From Amycolatopsis sp. cg9 (GTDB taxonomy: Bacteria > Actinomycetota > Actinomycetes > Mycobacteriales > Pseudonocardiaceae), in the NCBI RefSeq assembly GCF_041346945.1, contig NZ_CP166850.1, positions 4,882,501-4,946,500 of the forward strand: a DNA stretch of 64,000 nucleotides, read 5' to 3'. This document shows, in pieces, positions 30,722-40,381 of the stretch. Numbering within the stretch: position 1 is the first letter of the stretch; the number at the start of each line of letters is the position of its first letter. The notes beneath the pieces were generated by a model, which saw only the letters and a list, made by a program, of their open reading frames with translations, was not told where the DNA came from and ran no database searches. The position numbers and the translations under genes are program-made.

Positions 30722-31161
30722 GCGCAGGCGGGCGGGCCGCCGTCTTCCCCTTCCGTGGTGCTCGTCGGCCGGATGGTGACGTCCTGCCGCAGTTCCGCCG
30801 GGACGCCGCAGTCCGGCTGCGGGCGCAGCGCCTGCAACGGCGCGCCCGGGGTGCCGGGTTCCGCGAGGGTGAGCACCGCGCGCAGCGTCCACACCGGGGT
30901 GGCGTGGTACTGCCAGGTGACGACCCGCGGGCTGAACACGTCCGTGCCCGGGAAGGTCGGGACGCGGTAGGCGCTGGCCCGGTGCTCGTCGCGGAGGATG
31001 ATGACGTCCGCGCAGGTCGGCCACCGGTGCACCGCCGCGTAGACCTCCGGGGCCTCGCGGCCGCCGAACAGGTGCAGCACCCATTTGCGGCGCCGGAGCT
31101 CCTCGAGGAGTTCCTCGAGGCCCTGGCCGCTGGATCCGGTGTGAGGTGTGGGCGGGGACAC
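30718..31161 (-). CDS. Conserved hypothetical protein
   Basis: A 147-residue soluble protein starting at GTG. It has a helical N-terminus ([20 protein letters not shown]) and an alpha/beta core ([49 protein letters not shown]). No catalytic motif is seen. It is convergent with the IspD-like gene and divergent from the HutC regulator, so it may be controlled by the operator-like sites between them. Confidence 0.65.
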   Translation of the reverse strand: MSPPTPHTGSSGQGLEELLEELRRRKWVLHLFGGREAPEVYAAVHRWPTCADVIILRDEHRASAYRVPTFPGTDVFSPRVVTWQYHATPVWTLRAVLTLAEPGTPGAPLQALRPQPDCGVPAELRQDVTIRPTSTTEGEDGGPPACA

Positions 31162-31178
31162 ACTTTCGAGGGTAACTT

Positions 31179-31192
31179 GCGTACTAGAGCGC
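31179..31192. promoter_or_regulatory. CTAG-centred operator-like site 1
   Basis: GCGTACTAGAGCGC fits the 14-bp pattern GYGTRCTAGWRCRC. It is the nearest of the three sites to the start of the hypothetical gene at 31161. Confidence 0.5.
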
Positions 31193-31202
31193 AGTCCAGC
31201 TC

Positions 31203-31216
31203 GTGTACTAGTACAC
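31203..31216. promoter_or_regulatory. CTAG-centred operator-like site 2 (perfect palindrome)
   Basis: GTGTACTAGTACAC is a perfect 14-bp palindrome. GntR/HutC regulators bind short dyads of this kind. The start of the HutC gene is 83 bp downstream. Confidence 0.6.
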
Positions 31217-31255
31217 CTGGGTGGTTCTGATCAGGGCTTTGTCTCCGACACCCTG

Positions 31256-31269
31256 GCGTGCTAGAACAC
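31256..31269. promoter_or_regulatory. CTAG-centred operator-like site 3
   Basis: GCGTGCTAGAACAC fits the same pattern and lies 30 bp before the HutC start codon, where binding would block transcription. Confidence 0.5.
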
Positions 31270-31298
31270 TTGTGCGTTAGTCCCCGTGAGGAGCTGCC

Positions 31299-32048
31299 GT
31301 GCCCACCCTCGACCGTCCAGAGCCGCCGTACCTGCAGATCGCGGGCCGGATCCGTGACGACATCCTGTCCGGCCGGCTGCAGGAGGGCGACACCGTGCCG
31401 TCCGCCCGCGAGATCGCGCGCACGTGGGCCGTCGCCATGGCGACGGCCACCAAGGTGCTGGCCACCCTGCGTTCCCAGGGCCTGGTGCGGCCCGTGCGCG
31501 GCGTCGGCACGGTCGTCGACCGCGGCGGCCTGCACCGCACGGCCCGCGACCGCTCGGCCGCCTCGTCGCGCACCGGGCGGATCTACCCGCCCGGCCACTA
31601 CGCGGTGATCCGCTCGGCCGGGCTCGAACCGGCGTCCGAGCGCGCCGCCGCCGTGCTGGGCCTCGAGGAGGGTGCCCCGGCGGTCCGGCGGCAGCGCACC
31701 ACGTACGGGCCGGACTCGCGGCCGCTGTCGACGTCGACGTCGTGGTTCGACGGCGCGCTGTCGGCCAAGGCGCCGGCCCTGCTGGTCGCGGAGCGGATCG
31801 TCGAGGGCACCTCGGCCCACGCGGCCGCCCGGCTGGGCACGAAGATCGTGACGACGCAGGAACGGCACGCGGCGGGCCGCGCGAGCGGCGAGGAGGCACG
31901 CGAGCTCGGGCTGCCCGAAGGGGCGCCGGTGCTGCTCGGCCGGAGCACCTTCCTGGCGGCCGACGGGACGGTCGTCGAGTACGGTGAGTCCGCCGCCTTG
32001 CCCGACCACTGGGTTTTCTACGAGTACACGACTGAGGACGGCGAATGA
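31299..32048 (+). CDS. GntR-family regulator, HutC type
   Basis: A 249-residue regulator starting at GTG with GTGAGGAG upstream. Residues 8-75 are the GntR winged helix (PPYLQIAGRIRDDILSGRLQEGDTVPSAREIARTWAVAMATATKVLATLRSQGLV). Residues about 95-245 form the UTRA/HutC effector domain. The stop overlaps the purC ATG by 4 bp (ATGA), so the regulator and a purine-synthesis gene are translated together. Three CTAG-centred dyads upstream suggest autoregulation. The effector is not known; a purine-related ligand is an inference from the purC link. Confidence 0.92.
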   Translation: MPTLDRPEPPYLQIAGRIRDDILSGRLQEGDTVPSAREIARTWAVAMATATKVLATLRSQGLVRPVRGVGTVVDRGGLHRTARDRSAASSRTGRIYPPGHYAVIRSAGLEPASERAAAVLGLEEGAPAVRRQRTTYGPDSRPLSTSTSWFDGALSAKAPALLVAERIVEGTSAHAAARLGTKIVTTQERHAAGRASGEEARELGLPEGAPVLLGRSTFLAADGTVVEYGESAALPDHWVFYEYTTEDGE

Positions 32049-32887
32049 AGAAGATCCACGCGGGCAAGGTCCGCGACCTGTACGAGCTCGACGGCGGGGA
32101 CATCCTGCTGGTCGCGTCCGACCGGGTCTCGGTCTACGACGTGGCGCTGCCGACGCTGATCCCGGACAAGGGCGCGCTGCTCAACCAGCTGTCCGCGTGG
32201 TGGTTCGACAAGATGGCCGCGGTCGTGCCGAACCACGTCGTGTCCACCACCGACGTGCCGGCGGAGTTCGCCGGGCGCGCGATGCGGTGCAAGCCGCTGA
32301 AGATGGTCAAGGTCGAGTGCATCGCCCGCGGCTACCTCGCCGGCCTGGGCCTGCGGGAGTACCAGCGTGACGGCAAGATCTCCGGCGTCGCGCTGCCGCC
32401 GGGCCTGCGCGAGGGCGACAAGCTGCCGGAGCCGATCTTCACGCCGACGACCAAGGAGTCCGACACCGGGCACGACGAGTTCATGACCTTCGACGAGGTC
32501 CTGAACGACATCGGCGAGGACACCGCGAAGCGGCTTCGCGAGCTGACGCTGGAGATCTACACGAAGGGCGCGGAGCACGCCGCGAAGCAGGGCGTCATCA
32601 TCGCGGACACGAAGCTTGAGTTCGGGTTCGACGCCGACGGCACGCTGACCCTCGGCGACGAGGTGCTGACGTCGGACTCGTCGCGCTTCTGGCCCGCCGA
32701 CGACTGGGAGCCGGGCCGGCCGCAGCACGCGTTCGACAAGCAGTTCGTCCGCGACTGGTCCCGCGGCACGGGCTGGGACCAGACCCCGCCCGGGCCGGAG
32801 ATCCCGGCGGACATCGTCGAGCAGACGCGGCAGCGCTACACCGAGGTCTACGAGCGGATCACGGGGAAGACCTGGGTCCGTGGGTGA
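32045..32887 (+). CDS. purC: Phosphoribosylaminoimidazole-succinocarboxamide synthase
   Basis: A 280-residue ATP-dependent ligase of the purine pathway that joins aspartate to CAIR. It has GKVRDLYELDGGDILLVASDRVSVYD at 5-30, VECIARGYLAGLGLREYQ near 93, the signature block KLEFGFDADGTLTLGDEVLTSDSSRFWPADDWEPG near 197-231, and a C-terminal helix. It is translationally coupled to the HutC regulator upstream. The following small gene overlaps its end by 8 bp. Confidence 0.97.
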   Translation: MKKIHAGKVRDLYELDGGDILLVASDRVSVYDVALPTLIPDKGALLNQLSAWWFDKMAAVVPNHVVSTTDVPAEFAGRAMRCKPLKMVKVECIARGYLAGLGLREYQRDGKISGVALPPGLREGDKLPEPIFTPTTKESDTGHDEFMTFDEVLNDIGEDTAKRLRELTLEIYTKGAEHAAKQGVIIADTKLEFGFDADGTLTLGDEVLTSDSSRFWPADDWEPGRPQHAFDKQFVRDWSRGTGWDQTPPGPEIPADIVEQTRQRYTEVYERITGKTWVRG

Positions 32888-33092
32888 GTTCGACCCCTAC
32901 CAGCTGATCGACGACGTCGAGACGCTGCTGACCGAGCGGGGGCTGGCGCCCTCGCGCGTGCCCGGCCGCGGCGGCGACCGGCTGGCGGGGGCCAGCCGCC
33001 TCCTGCGCGGGTTCGGCCTGGAGCCCCGGATGGCCCCCGAGGACGCGTTCGACCTCGGGGTGCCGTTCCAGGGCCGGATCAACCAGGACTAG
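32880..33092 (+). CDS. Small acidic protein coupled to purC
   Basis: A 70-residue protein starting at GTG inside the last codons of purC. It begins GEFDPYQLIDDVETLLTERGLAPSR and ends DAFDLGVPFQGRINQD. No family was recognised. Codon use is like that of its neighbours. It overlaps the end of the convergent aldo/keto reductase by 4 bp. The frame is plausible because of the tight packing, but it is short. Confidence 0.55.
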   Translation: MGEFDPYQLIDDVETLLTERGLAPSRVPGRGGDRLAGASRLLRGFGLEPRMAPEDAFDLGVPFQGRINQD

Positions 33093-34078
33093 GGGCTCTT
33101 CGTCAGGTTCGCGTCGCGCTCGACGACGTCACCGAGGACGTCGTCGATGGCGGCCAGCAGGTCGGCGTCGAGCTTCTGGCCGGCGGCCTTGACGTTCTCG
33201 TGCACCTGCTCCGGCCGCGAGGCCCCGATGATCGCCGAGGCGACGTTCGGGTTCTGCAGCACCCACGCGACGGCCAGCTGCGCGAGCGTCAGACCGGCCT
33301 GCTTCGCGAGCGGCTCCAGCTCGGCGACGCGCTTGAGGACGTTCTCGTCGAGGAAGCGGGCGACCATGTTGGCGCCGCCCTTTTCGTCGGTCGCGCGCGA
33401 GCCGGCAGGGTAGTCCTGGCCGGGCTTGTACTTGCCGGTCAGGACGCCCTGCGCGATCGGCGACCAGACGATCTGGCTCAGGCCCTCGCGCTCGGAAGCG
33501 GGGATGACCTGGTCTTCGATGACGCGCCAGAGCATGTTGTACTGCGGCTGGTTGGAGACGAAGGGGATCTTCAGCTCGCGGGCGAGGGCGGCGCCGCGGC
33601 TGATCTGCTCGGCGGTCCACTCGGAGACGCCGACGTAGAGCACCTTGCCCTGACGGACGAGGTCGGCGAAGGCGAGCATGGTCTCTTCGAGCGGGACGGT
33701 CCGGTCGAACCGGTGCGCCTGGTAGAGGTCGACGTAGTCGGTGCCGAGCCGGGCCAGGGACGCGTTCGCCGATTCGAGGATGTGCTTGCGGGACAGGCCC
33801 TTGTCGTTGGGGCCCTTGGGGCCGGTGGGCCAGAAGACCTTGGTGAAGATCTCCAAGCTCTCCCGCCGCTGGCCCTTCAGGCCGCGGCCCAGTACCGATT
33901 CGGCGGCGGTGTTGGCGTAGACGTCGGCGGTGTCGAAGGTGGTGATGCCGGCGTCGAGTGCGGCCTTGATGCAGGCGTGGGCCTGGTCCTCCTCGACCTG
34001 GGAACCGTGGGTGAGCCAGTTCCCGTACGAGATCTCACTGACGTTGAGGCCGCTGCGGCCGAGACGACGAAACTCCAT
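33089..34078 (-). CDS. Aldo/keto reductase (AKR, Kv-beta-like)
   Basis: A 329-residue NADPH-dependent TIM-barrel reductase. The catalytic residues are visible: DTADVYA (Asp and Tyr) near residues 49-55, a Lys in FTKVFW near 78, and His in YQAHRFD near 118. The C-terminal cofactor segment is SAIIGASRPEQVHENVKA. It is most like the potassium-channel beta subunit/YghZ branch. The physiological substrate is unknown. It stands alone on the minus strand. Confidence 0.93.
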   Translation of the reverse strand: MEFRRLGRSGLNVSEISYGNWLTHGSQVEEDQAHACIKAALDAGITTFDTADVYANTAAESVLGRGLKGQRRESLEIFTKVFWPTGPKGPNDKGLSRKHILESANASLARLGTDYVDLYQAHRFDRTVPLEETMLAFADLVRQGKVLYVGVSEWTAEQISRGAALARELKIPFVSNQPQYNMLWRVIEDQVIPASEREGLSQIVWSPIAQGVLTGKYKPGQDYPAGSRATDEKGGANMVARFLDENVLKRVAELEPLAKQAGLTLAQLAVAWVLQNPNVASAIIGASRPEQVHENVKAAGQKLDADLLAAIDDVLGDVVERDANLTKSP

Positions 34079-34157
34079 GGTGCGAGCTTAGGCGGAAATC
34101 GTTTGCTTTGCTAACGACCCTGGAGTGACTCCAGCCTCCCCCCGGCCGGCTCCGGAG

Positions 34158-34210
34158 GTCGCGAATGACTCATTCGGGACCACCGATGTCCCGAATGAGT
34201 CATTCGCGAC
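34158..34210. repeat. Perfect 23-bp inverted repeat, 3' of the DUF3043 gene
   Basis: The left arm 34158-34180 contains GAATGACTCATTCGGGAC and the right arm 34188-34210 is its exact complement; the spacer is 7 nt. The arms themselves hold a small ATGACTCAT dyad. It lies 28 nt after the stop of the minus-strand DUF3043 gene and 79 nt before the AKR start. It can serve as a terminator, but the length and exactness go beyond what a terminator needs. Confidence 0.85.
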
Positions 34211-34238
34211 GCTTGGTCGCGGGCTTCTCGCATCCAGC

Positions 34239-34886
34239 TCAGTTGGGGATCGGGTCCCCGGGCTTCAGCCGCGGCTTCGGCACCCGCAGCCGGCGGATCT
34301 GGGACGCCCGGACGAACGCGTACCAGCCGATCGAGCGGCCGTTCACCGTCTCCTTCGGGAACCTCTCCCGCACCAGCTTCGCGATCTTCCGCCCGTTGAC
34401 GAAGCCCTCGATCGCCATCACCAGCAGCATCGCCGTGCACAGCAGCGTGATGTACGACTGGACCTGGGGCAGCGGCACCAGCAGCGCGAGGAACACCACG
34501 ATCGCCAGCGGCATGAACAGGCCCAGCAGGTTGCGCCGGGTGTCGACCAGGTCGCGGACGTACGCCTTCACCGGGCCGCGATCGCGGGGGAGGAGGTACT
34601 TGTCGTCACCCGCCATCATGCGGTCGCGGCGCAGCTTGGCGGCCGCGCGGCGGTCTTCCTTCGTCTGCGGGTTCGACTTGCGCAGTTCCTTGTTGCGCTT
34701 CATCGCCTCGCGCATGGTGGTGGGCGGCGGCGCCACCGGGCCGCGCTTCTTCGCCTCCGCGTCTCGGCGCTTCGGCGTAGCCTTGCCCTTACCGGGCGTG
34801 AACGCCTTGCCCGCGACGTCGACGGCTTCCGTCGTCTCCGGCTCTTCGGCGGCGGTGTCTGTGGTGCTTCGGCGCAGGAACCTCAC
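34239..34886 (-). CDS. DUF3043 membrane protein
   Basis: A 215-residue actinobacterial protein. The first about 110 residues are cytosolic, charged and rich in Lys/Arg (KGKATPKRRDAEAKKRGPVAPPP). Two membrane segments follow (about 125-142 and 146-165), then a basic C-terminal domain (GRKIAKLVRERFPKETVNGRSIGWYAFVRASQIRRLRVPKPRLKPGD). It is divergent from the HesB/IscA gene, as related genes are in other actinobacteria. The function is unknown. Confidence 0.85.
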   Translation of the reverse strand: MRFLRRSTTDTAAEEPETTEAVDVAGKAFTPGKGKATPKRRDAEAKKRGPVAPPPTTMREAMKRNKELRKSNPQTKEDRRAAAKLRRDRMMAGDDKYLLPRDRGPVKAYVRDLVDTRRNLLGLFMPLAIVVFLALLVPLPQVQSYITLLCTAMLLVMAIEGFVNGRKIAKLVRERFPKETVNGRSIGWYAFVRASQIRRLRVPKPRLKPGDPIPN

Positions 34887-35032
34887 CTCACCAGGGTATT
34901 GCAGGCGTCACGCCGCCGTTCACCAGGTCGATCGATGTGCGACCATGGTGGGGGAACAGAACGGACGCCCCGGGTGTTGAAGACGTCAGCACGAGGAGTA
35001 TCCGCAGTGAGTTCGAACTTAGAGGGAGTGCC

Positions 35033-35410
35033 ATGACGACCGCTGAGCACGCCGGCGCGACGCAGGCCGAGACCGCCGAAGAGACCCACGGCGTCACGCT
35101 GACCGACGCCGCGGCTTCCAAGGCGAAGGCCCTGCTCGAGCAGGAGGGCCGCGACGACATGCACCTGCGCATCGCCGTCCAGCCCGGTGGCTGCGCGGGC
35201 CTGCGCTACCAGCTGTTCTTCGACGAGCGCACGCTCGACGGCGACCTGTTCCGCGACTTCGACGGCCTCAAGGTCGCCGTGGACCGGATGAGCGCGCCGT
35301 ACGTCTCGGAAGCCGTCATCGACTTCGTGGACACGATCGAGAAGCAGGGCTTCACGATCGACAACCCGAACGCCACCGGCTCCTGCGCCTGCGGCGACTC
35401 GTTCCACTGA
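35033..35410 (+). CDS. erpA: HesB/IscA-type iron-sulfur cluster insertion protein
   Basis: A 125-residue A-type carrier that passes Fe-S clusters to target enzymes. The three cluster cysteines are Cys54 (QPGGCAG), Cys118 and Cys120 (SCACGD). The ATG has AGAGGGAG 5 nt upstream. It matches Rv2204c in position. Plausible clients in this window are LipA and the Rieske protein; that is inference. A terminator follows. Confidence 0.93.
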   Translation: MTTAEHAGATQAETAEETHGVTLTDAAASKAKALLEQEGRDDMHLRIAVQPGGCAGLRYQLFFDERTLDGDLFRDFDGLKVAVDRMSAPYVSEAVIDFVDTIEKQGFTIDNPNATGSCACGDSFH

Positions 35411-35433
35411 GCCGCGGCGACGCCGGCAGACGA

Positions 35434-35470
35434 GAAAGGCCCCGTCCCCCGAGAGGGAGGCGGGGCCTTC
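35434..35470. terminator. Bidirectional terminator between erpA and the small ORF
   Basis: GAAAGGCCCCG pairs with CGGGGCCTTC across a partly paired loop. It follows erpA by 24 nt and the minus-strand small gene by 20 nt. Confidence 0.8.
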
Positions 35471-35489
35471 TCCGTCTTTGCGGACTACG

Positions 35490-35660
35490 TCAGACGTAGG
35501 CGTCGAGATCGGCAACCTGGGCGTGGCACGCCTCGTCGACCTGCCACGGCTTGGCCGCGACGCGGGGCTGCGGCAGGCTCTCGGCCTGCAGGTTCTCCGG
35601 GATGAGCGCGCAGTCGGCGATCAGCTCGGACAGGGTCTCGGGTTCGGTGACGGCGTTCAC
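35490..35660 (-). CDS. Small protein, 56 residues, unknown function
   Basis: A GTG-started frame on the minus strand that encodes MNAVTEPETLSELIADCALI and continues to a helical end VDEACHAQVADLDAYV. It is acidic, has two Cys, and contains a Pro-rich middle (LPQPRVAAKPW). Codon third positions are strongly G/C. It sits between erpA and adoK and ends at a shared terminator. No family is recognised. Confidence 0.6.
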   Translation of the reverse strand: MNAVTEPETLSELIADCALIPENLQAESLPQPRVAAKPWQVDEACHAQVADLDAYV

Positions 35661-35745
35661 GATTCGTAACGCTATTGATCGCGATTCGACTGGAGAAGGA
35701 GTACCAGCCGGTAGTGTCGGTTGGGCGCGCGCGAACTACCCGGAT

Positions 35746-36801
<1,056 letters not shown>

Positions 36802-36814
36802 GCCCCGGAACGAG

Positions 36815-36847
36815 GAAGGCCCCGCACCGAACCGGTGCGGGGCCTTC
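36815..36847. terminator. Bidirectional terminator between adoK and asnB
   Basis: GAAGGCCCCGCACCG and its near-complement flank a short loop. It is 13 nt from each of the two convergent stops. Confidence 0.88.
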
Positions 36848-36860
36848 TCCGTCGGAAACC

Positions 36861-38795
36861 TCAGAGCTTGACCGGGTACACCGGCTCGGGGACCTCGGGC
36901 TTGATGCGGTGCTCGACGAAGATGCCGTGCCACAGCATGAACACGATCAGCGCCCACAGCTGGCGGCTGCGGTCCAGCTGGCCCGCCTTGTGCTCCTCCA
37001 GCAGCGCCAGGATCGCCTTCTTGTCCAGCAGCTCCTCGGTCCGGGAGTCGCTGATGATCCCCTTGGCCCAGTCGTACATCTCGTTGCGCAGCCACAGCCG
37101 GATCGGAACCGGGAAGCCGAGCTTGCGGCGGTTGAGCACGTGCGCCGGGATGATCTTGGCCAGGGCCTGGCGCAGCGCGTACTTCGTCGTGCCGTGGGCC
37201 AGCTTCTGGTCCAGCGGGATCGACGCCGCGACCTTGAACACCTCGGCGTCGAGGAACGGCACCCGCAGTTCCAGCGAGTTCGCCATGGTGACCTTGTCGG
37301 CCTTGACCAGGATGTCGCCGCGCAGCCAGGTGTAGAGGTCGACGTGCTGCATGCGGGCCACCGGGTCCCAGCCGCGCGAGACGTCGTACCAGGGCGCGGT
37401 GACGTCCTTGAAGCCGACGCCCTCCTGATACGTGCGAAGGACGTTGCGCAGCTGGTCGTCGCGGAAGTTGCGGGCGTTGCCGTAGTAGCGGTCCTCCAGC
37501 GGCAGCGCGCCGCGGCGCAGCAGGTCCTTGCCGCGGGTGCCCTCGGGGATCTTCGTCGACACCTTGCCGATGAGCTTCCGCATGCCGCCCGGGATCTTCT
37601 CGAACGGCGCCAGCGAGATCGGCTCGTTGTAGATCGTGTAGCCGCCGAACAGCTCGTCCGCGCCCTCGCCGGAGAGCACCGCCTTGACGTGCTTGCGGGC
37701 CTCGCGGGCGATGAACCAGAGCGGGACCAGCGCGGGGTCGGCCACCGGGTCGTCGAGGTACCAGACGATGAGCGGCAGCACCTCCATCATCTCGTCCGCC
37801 GACACCGTCCGGACCACGTGCTTGACGCCGATCGCGGCGGCCGACTCGGCGGCGACGTCGACCTCGGAGTAGCCCTCGCGCTCGAACCCGGTGGTGAACG
37901 CGATCAGGTTCGGGTTGTGCTCCTTGGCCAGCGTGGCGGTGGCCGTGGAGTCGATGCCGCCCGACAGGAACGCGCCGACCGTGACGTCCGGGTCGGAGAT
38001 CATGTGCTTGCCGACCGAGTCGCGCATCACATCGGCGATGCGCTGGTGCAGCTCCTCGGCTTCGGCCTGCGTGTGCACCGGCTTGGCGCTGAACTGCGGG
38101 TGGAAGTAGCGGGTGAACTTCACCTCACCGCCCGGGACCACCTCGAACGACGTGCCGGACTCGACGCGGCGGATCGCGGTGTGCAGCGACTCGGGTTCGG
38201 GCACGTACTGCAGGACCAGGTAGTGCTGCAGGGCCTTCCGGTCCAGCTCCTGGGCGACGCCGAGGACGTCCGACAGCTCCAGCAGGCTCTTCTTCTCGCT
38301 GGAGAACGCCACCCCGCCGGGGCCGGCCGAGTAGAACAGCGGCTTGATGCCGAACGGGTCGCGGGCGCCGAAGACGCGCTTCTCCTGGGAGTCCCAGATC
38401 ATGAAGGCGAACATGCCGCGCAGGCGCTTGACCCAGTCGGCGCCCAGGTAGTGGAAGCCGGCGACGATGGCCTCGCCGTCGCCCTCGGTCTCGAACTTCG
38501 CGCCGTACTGCGCGGCGAGCTCTTCGCGCAGCTCACGGTAGTTGTAGATCTCGCCGTTGAAGTTCATCGTGTACCGGCCGGGCGCCTCCGGCGGGCCCCA
38601 CACCAGCGGCTGGTGCGCGTGCTCGACGTCGATGAACGCGAGCCGGTTGAAGCCGTAGACGACCTCGGCGTCGGCCCACGTGTCCTGCTCGTCGGGGCCG
38701 CGGTGGCGCTGGCAGCGCATGGCCGCGCCGACGGCGTCACGCGCGTTCGCCGCGCCGGTCTCGGTCGCGCAGATCAGTCCAAGCAGGCCGCACAC
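36861..38795 (-). CDS. asnB: Asparagine synthase (glutamine-hydrolysing)
   Basis: A 644-residue enzyme that makes asparagine, or amidates a related acid, using glutamine. Cys2 is the glutaminase nucleophile (MCGLLGL), followed by RHRGPDEQ near 31 and the AMNFNGEIYNYRELR block near 76. The synthetase domain has the ATP motif AFLSGGIDSTATATLA near 266 and VLSGEGADELFGGY near 376. The GTG start replaces ATG. It matches Rv2201 and is divergent from ctaC. A role in cell-wall amidation is known for some actinobacterial AsnB relatives but cannot be told here. Confidence 0.96.
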   Translation of the reverse strand: MCGLLGLICATETGAANARDAVGAAMRCQRHRGPDEQDTWADAEVVYGFNRLAFIDVEHAHQPLVWGPPEAPGRYTMNFNGEIYNYRELREELAAQYGAKFETEGDGEAIVAGFHYLGADWVKRLRGMFAFMIWDSQEKRVFGARDPFGIKPLFYSAGPGGVAFSSEKKSLLELSDVLGVAQELDRKALQHYLVLQYVPEPESLHTAIRRVESGTSFEVVPGGEVKFTRYFHPQFSAKPVHTQAEAEELHQRIADVMRDSVGKHMISDPDVTVGAFLSGGIDSTATATLAKEHNPNLIAFTTGFEREGYSEVDVAAESAAAIGVKHVVRTVSADEMMEVLPLIVWYLDDPVADPALVPLWFIAREARKHVKAVLSGEGADELFGGYTIYNEPISLAPFEKIPGGMRKLIGKVSTKIPEGTRGKDLLRRGALPLEDRYYGNARNFRDDQLRNVLRTYQEGVGFKDVTAPWYDVSRGWDPVARMQHVDLYTWLRGDILVKADKVTMANSLELRVPFLDAEVFKVAASIPLDQKLAHGTTKYALRQALAKIIPAHVLNRRKLGFPVPIRLWLRNEMYDWAKGIISDSRTEELLDKKAILALLEEHKAGQLDRSRQLWALIVFMLWHGIFVEHRIKPEVPEPVYPVKL

Positions 38796-38961
38796 GGGTA
38801 CTCACACACCTTCAGGGGTATTCGCGGGGCTGGGAAGCGCCCAGTATGCCGGGCCGGTCGTGGCGAGTACCACGCGCGTCGGGGGTTACCCCTTGGTCAG
38901 CGGAGTCGGCCAACTCGGCTAGGCTCCGCCTGTCACGAAGATCTGTCGTAGGAGGCTCTGG

Positions 38962-39921
38962 GTGAAAGGGCGAGGCGCAGTGGGACAACCCGAGCGCACC
39001 CTGGGTAAGCGGACCGTGCGCGTCGCCGCGTTGGCGGTGCTGGTCGCGCTGACCGCGACGGGTTGCTCCGGCGACGAGATCCTGCGGTTCGGCTGGCCGG
39101 TCGGCGTCACCGAGCAGGCGAACCAGATGCGGAACCTCTGGACCTGGACCGTGGTCGCGGCGCTGGTCGTCGGTGTCATCGTGTGGGCCCTGATCTTCTG
39201 GACCGCGACGTTCCACCGCAAGAAGAAGACGGTCGACGGCGAGCCGGAGGAGCTGCCCCGGCAGTTCCAGTACAACATCCCGCTCGAGCTGTTCACGGTC
39301 GTCGTCCCGACGATCATGGTCTGCGTCCTGTTCTTCTTCACCGCGACGACGGAGTCGAAGGTCCTGGACAAGATCCCGAACCCGGACGTCAAGGTCCAGG
39401 TCGTGGCCTTCCAGTGGAACTGGGAGTTCAAGTACGAGGACGAGTCGGCGAAGAAGGCCGACGGCCAGCAGGTCAGCACGGTCGGCTCCTCCGGCGAGAT
39501 CCCGCTCCTGGTGCTCCCGGTCGGCAAGACCATCCAGTACGACCTCGTCTCCACCGACGTCATCCACTCCTTCTGGGTCCCGGAGTTCCACTTCAAGCGG
39601 GACGTCATGCCGAACCCGGAGAAGAACAACCAGGACAGCTCCTTCCAGAACAAGATCGACCGCGAAGGCTCCTTCGTCGGCCGGTGCGCGGAGCTGTGCG
39701 GCACGTACCACTCGGTGATGAACTTCGAGGTCCGGGCGCTGTCGGCCGACAAGTACGACCAGTACATCGGGCTGCGCAAGCAGACGAACCCGGCGACCGG
39801 TCAGAACTTCACCGCGGCCGAGGCGCTGGCGAAGATGAACTGCGGCGAGCTGTGCACCCCGCACGCGGTCACGACCCAGCCGTTCAACACCGACCGCACG
39901 GCCCGCACCGCGTCCAACTGA
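38962..39921 (+). CDS. ctaC: Cytochrome c oxidase subunit II
   Basis: A 319-residue CuA-bearing subunit of the aa3 oxidase. A lipobox-like TATGC with Cys35 suggests lipid attachment after export. Two membrane helices follow (about 55-78 and 105-128). The CuA site is complete: His in VIHSFWVPEFHF, and Cys, Cys, His and Met in GRCAELCGTYHSVM. A C-terminal extension (about 270-319) contains MNCGELCTPH, another CX3C pair. The GTG start has TAGGAGG upstream. It is followed by ctaF. Confidence 0.95.
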   Translation: MKGRGAVGQPERTLGKRTVRVAALAVLVALTATGCSGDEILRFGWPVGVTEQANQMRNLWTWTVVAALVVGVIVWALIFWTATFHRKKKTVDGEPEELPRQFQYNIPLELFTVVVPTIMVCVLFFFTATTESKVLDKIPNPDVKVQVVAFQWNWEFKYEDESAKKADGQQVSTVGSSGEIPLLVLPVGKTIQYDLVSTDVIHSFWVPEFHFKRDVMPNPEKNNQDSSFQNKIDREGSFVGRCAELCGTYHSVMNFEVRALSADKYDQYIGLRKQTNPATGQNFTAAEALAKMNCGELCTPHAVTTQPFNTDRTARTASN

Positions 39922-39950
39922 CGCGGCCAGAACAGGAGTAGGGAAGTCCC

Positions 39951-40370
39951 ATGAAGGCCGAAGCCCGGATCTTCTTCATCGTGGCGATCTTCGCCGTGTT
40001 CATGGCGGTCGTGTACTGGGTGTGGACCGCGGCGGCCGCGACCCACGGCCCGGAGCCGGTCGGCATCGTCTCGCTGTTCCTGACCGGCGGCCTGGCGTTC
40101 CTCGCGGGCAGCTACATGCAGTTCGTCGCCCGGCGCATCGAGCCGCGGCCGGAAGACCGCGAAGACGCCGAGATCAGCGACGGCGCCGGCGAGCTGGGCT
40201 TCTTCAGCCCGGGCAGCTACTGGCCGGTCGGCATGGCGGCGACGGCGGCCCTCGCGGCGCTGGCGCTGGCGTTCTTCCACATCTGGCTGCTGGTGATCGC
40301 GCTCGTCGCACTGCTCATCACCATCGGCGGGCTGGTGTTCGAGTACCACACCGGTCCCTCGCACGACTGA
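39951..40370 (+). CDS. ctaF: Cytochrome c oxidase subunit IV (actinobacterial)
   Basis: A 139-residue protein with four membrane segments, MKAEARIFFIVAIFAVFMAVVYWVWTAAAA at the start, found in the actinobacterial aa3 oxidase (CtaF, Rv2199c). A charged loop (EPRPEDREDAEISDGAGELGFFSPGSYWP) lies between helices 2 and 3. The gene is 29 bp after ctaC and is followed by a terminator. Confidence 0.93.
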   Translation: MKAEARIFFIVAIFAVFMAVVYWVWTAAAATHGPEPVGIVSLFLTGGLAFLAGSYMQFVARRIEPRPEDREDAEISDGAGELGFFSPGSYWPVGMAATAALAALALAFFHIWLLVIALVALLITIGGLVFEYHTGPSHD

Positions 40371-40381
40371 GTTCTCCCGAA

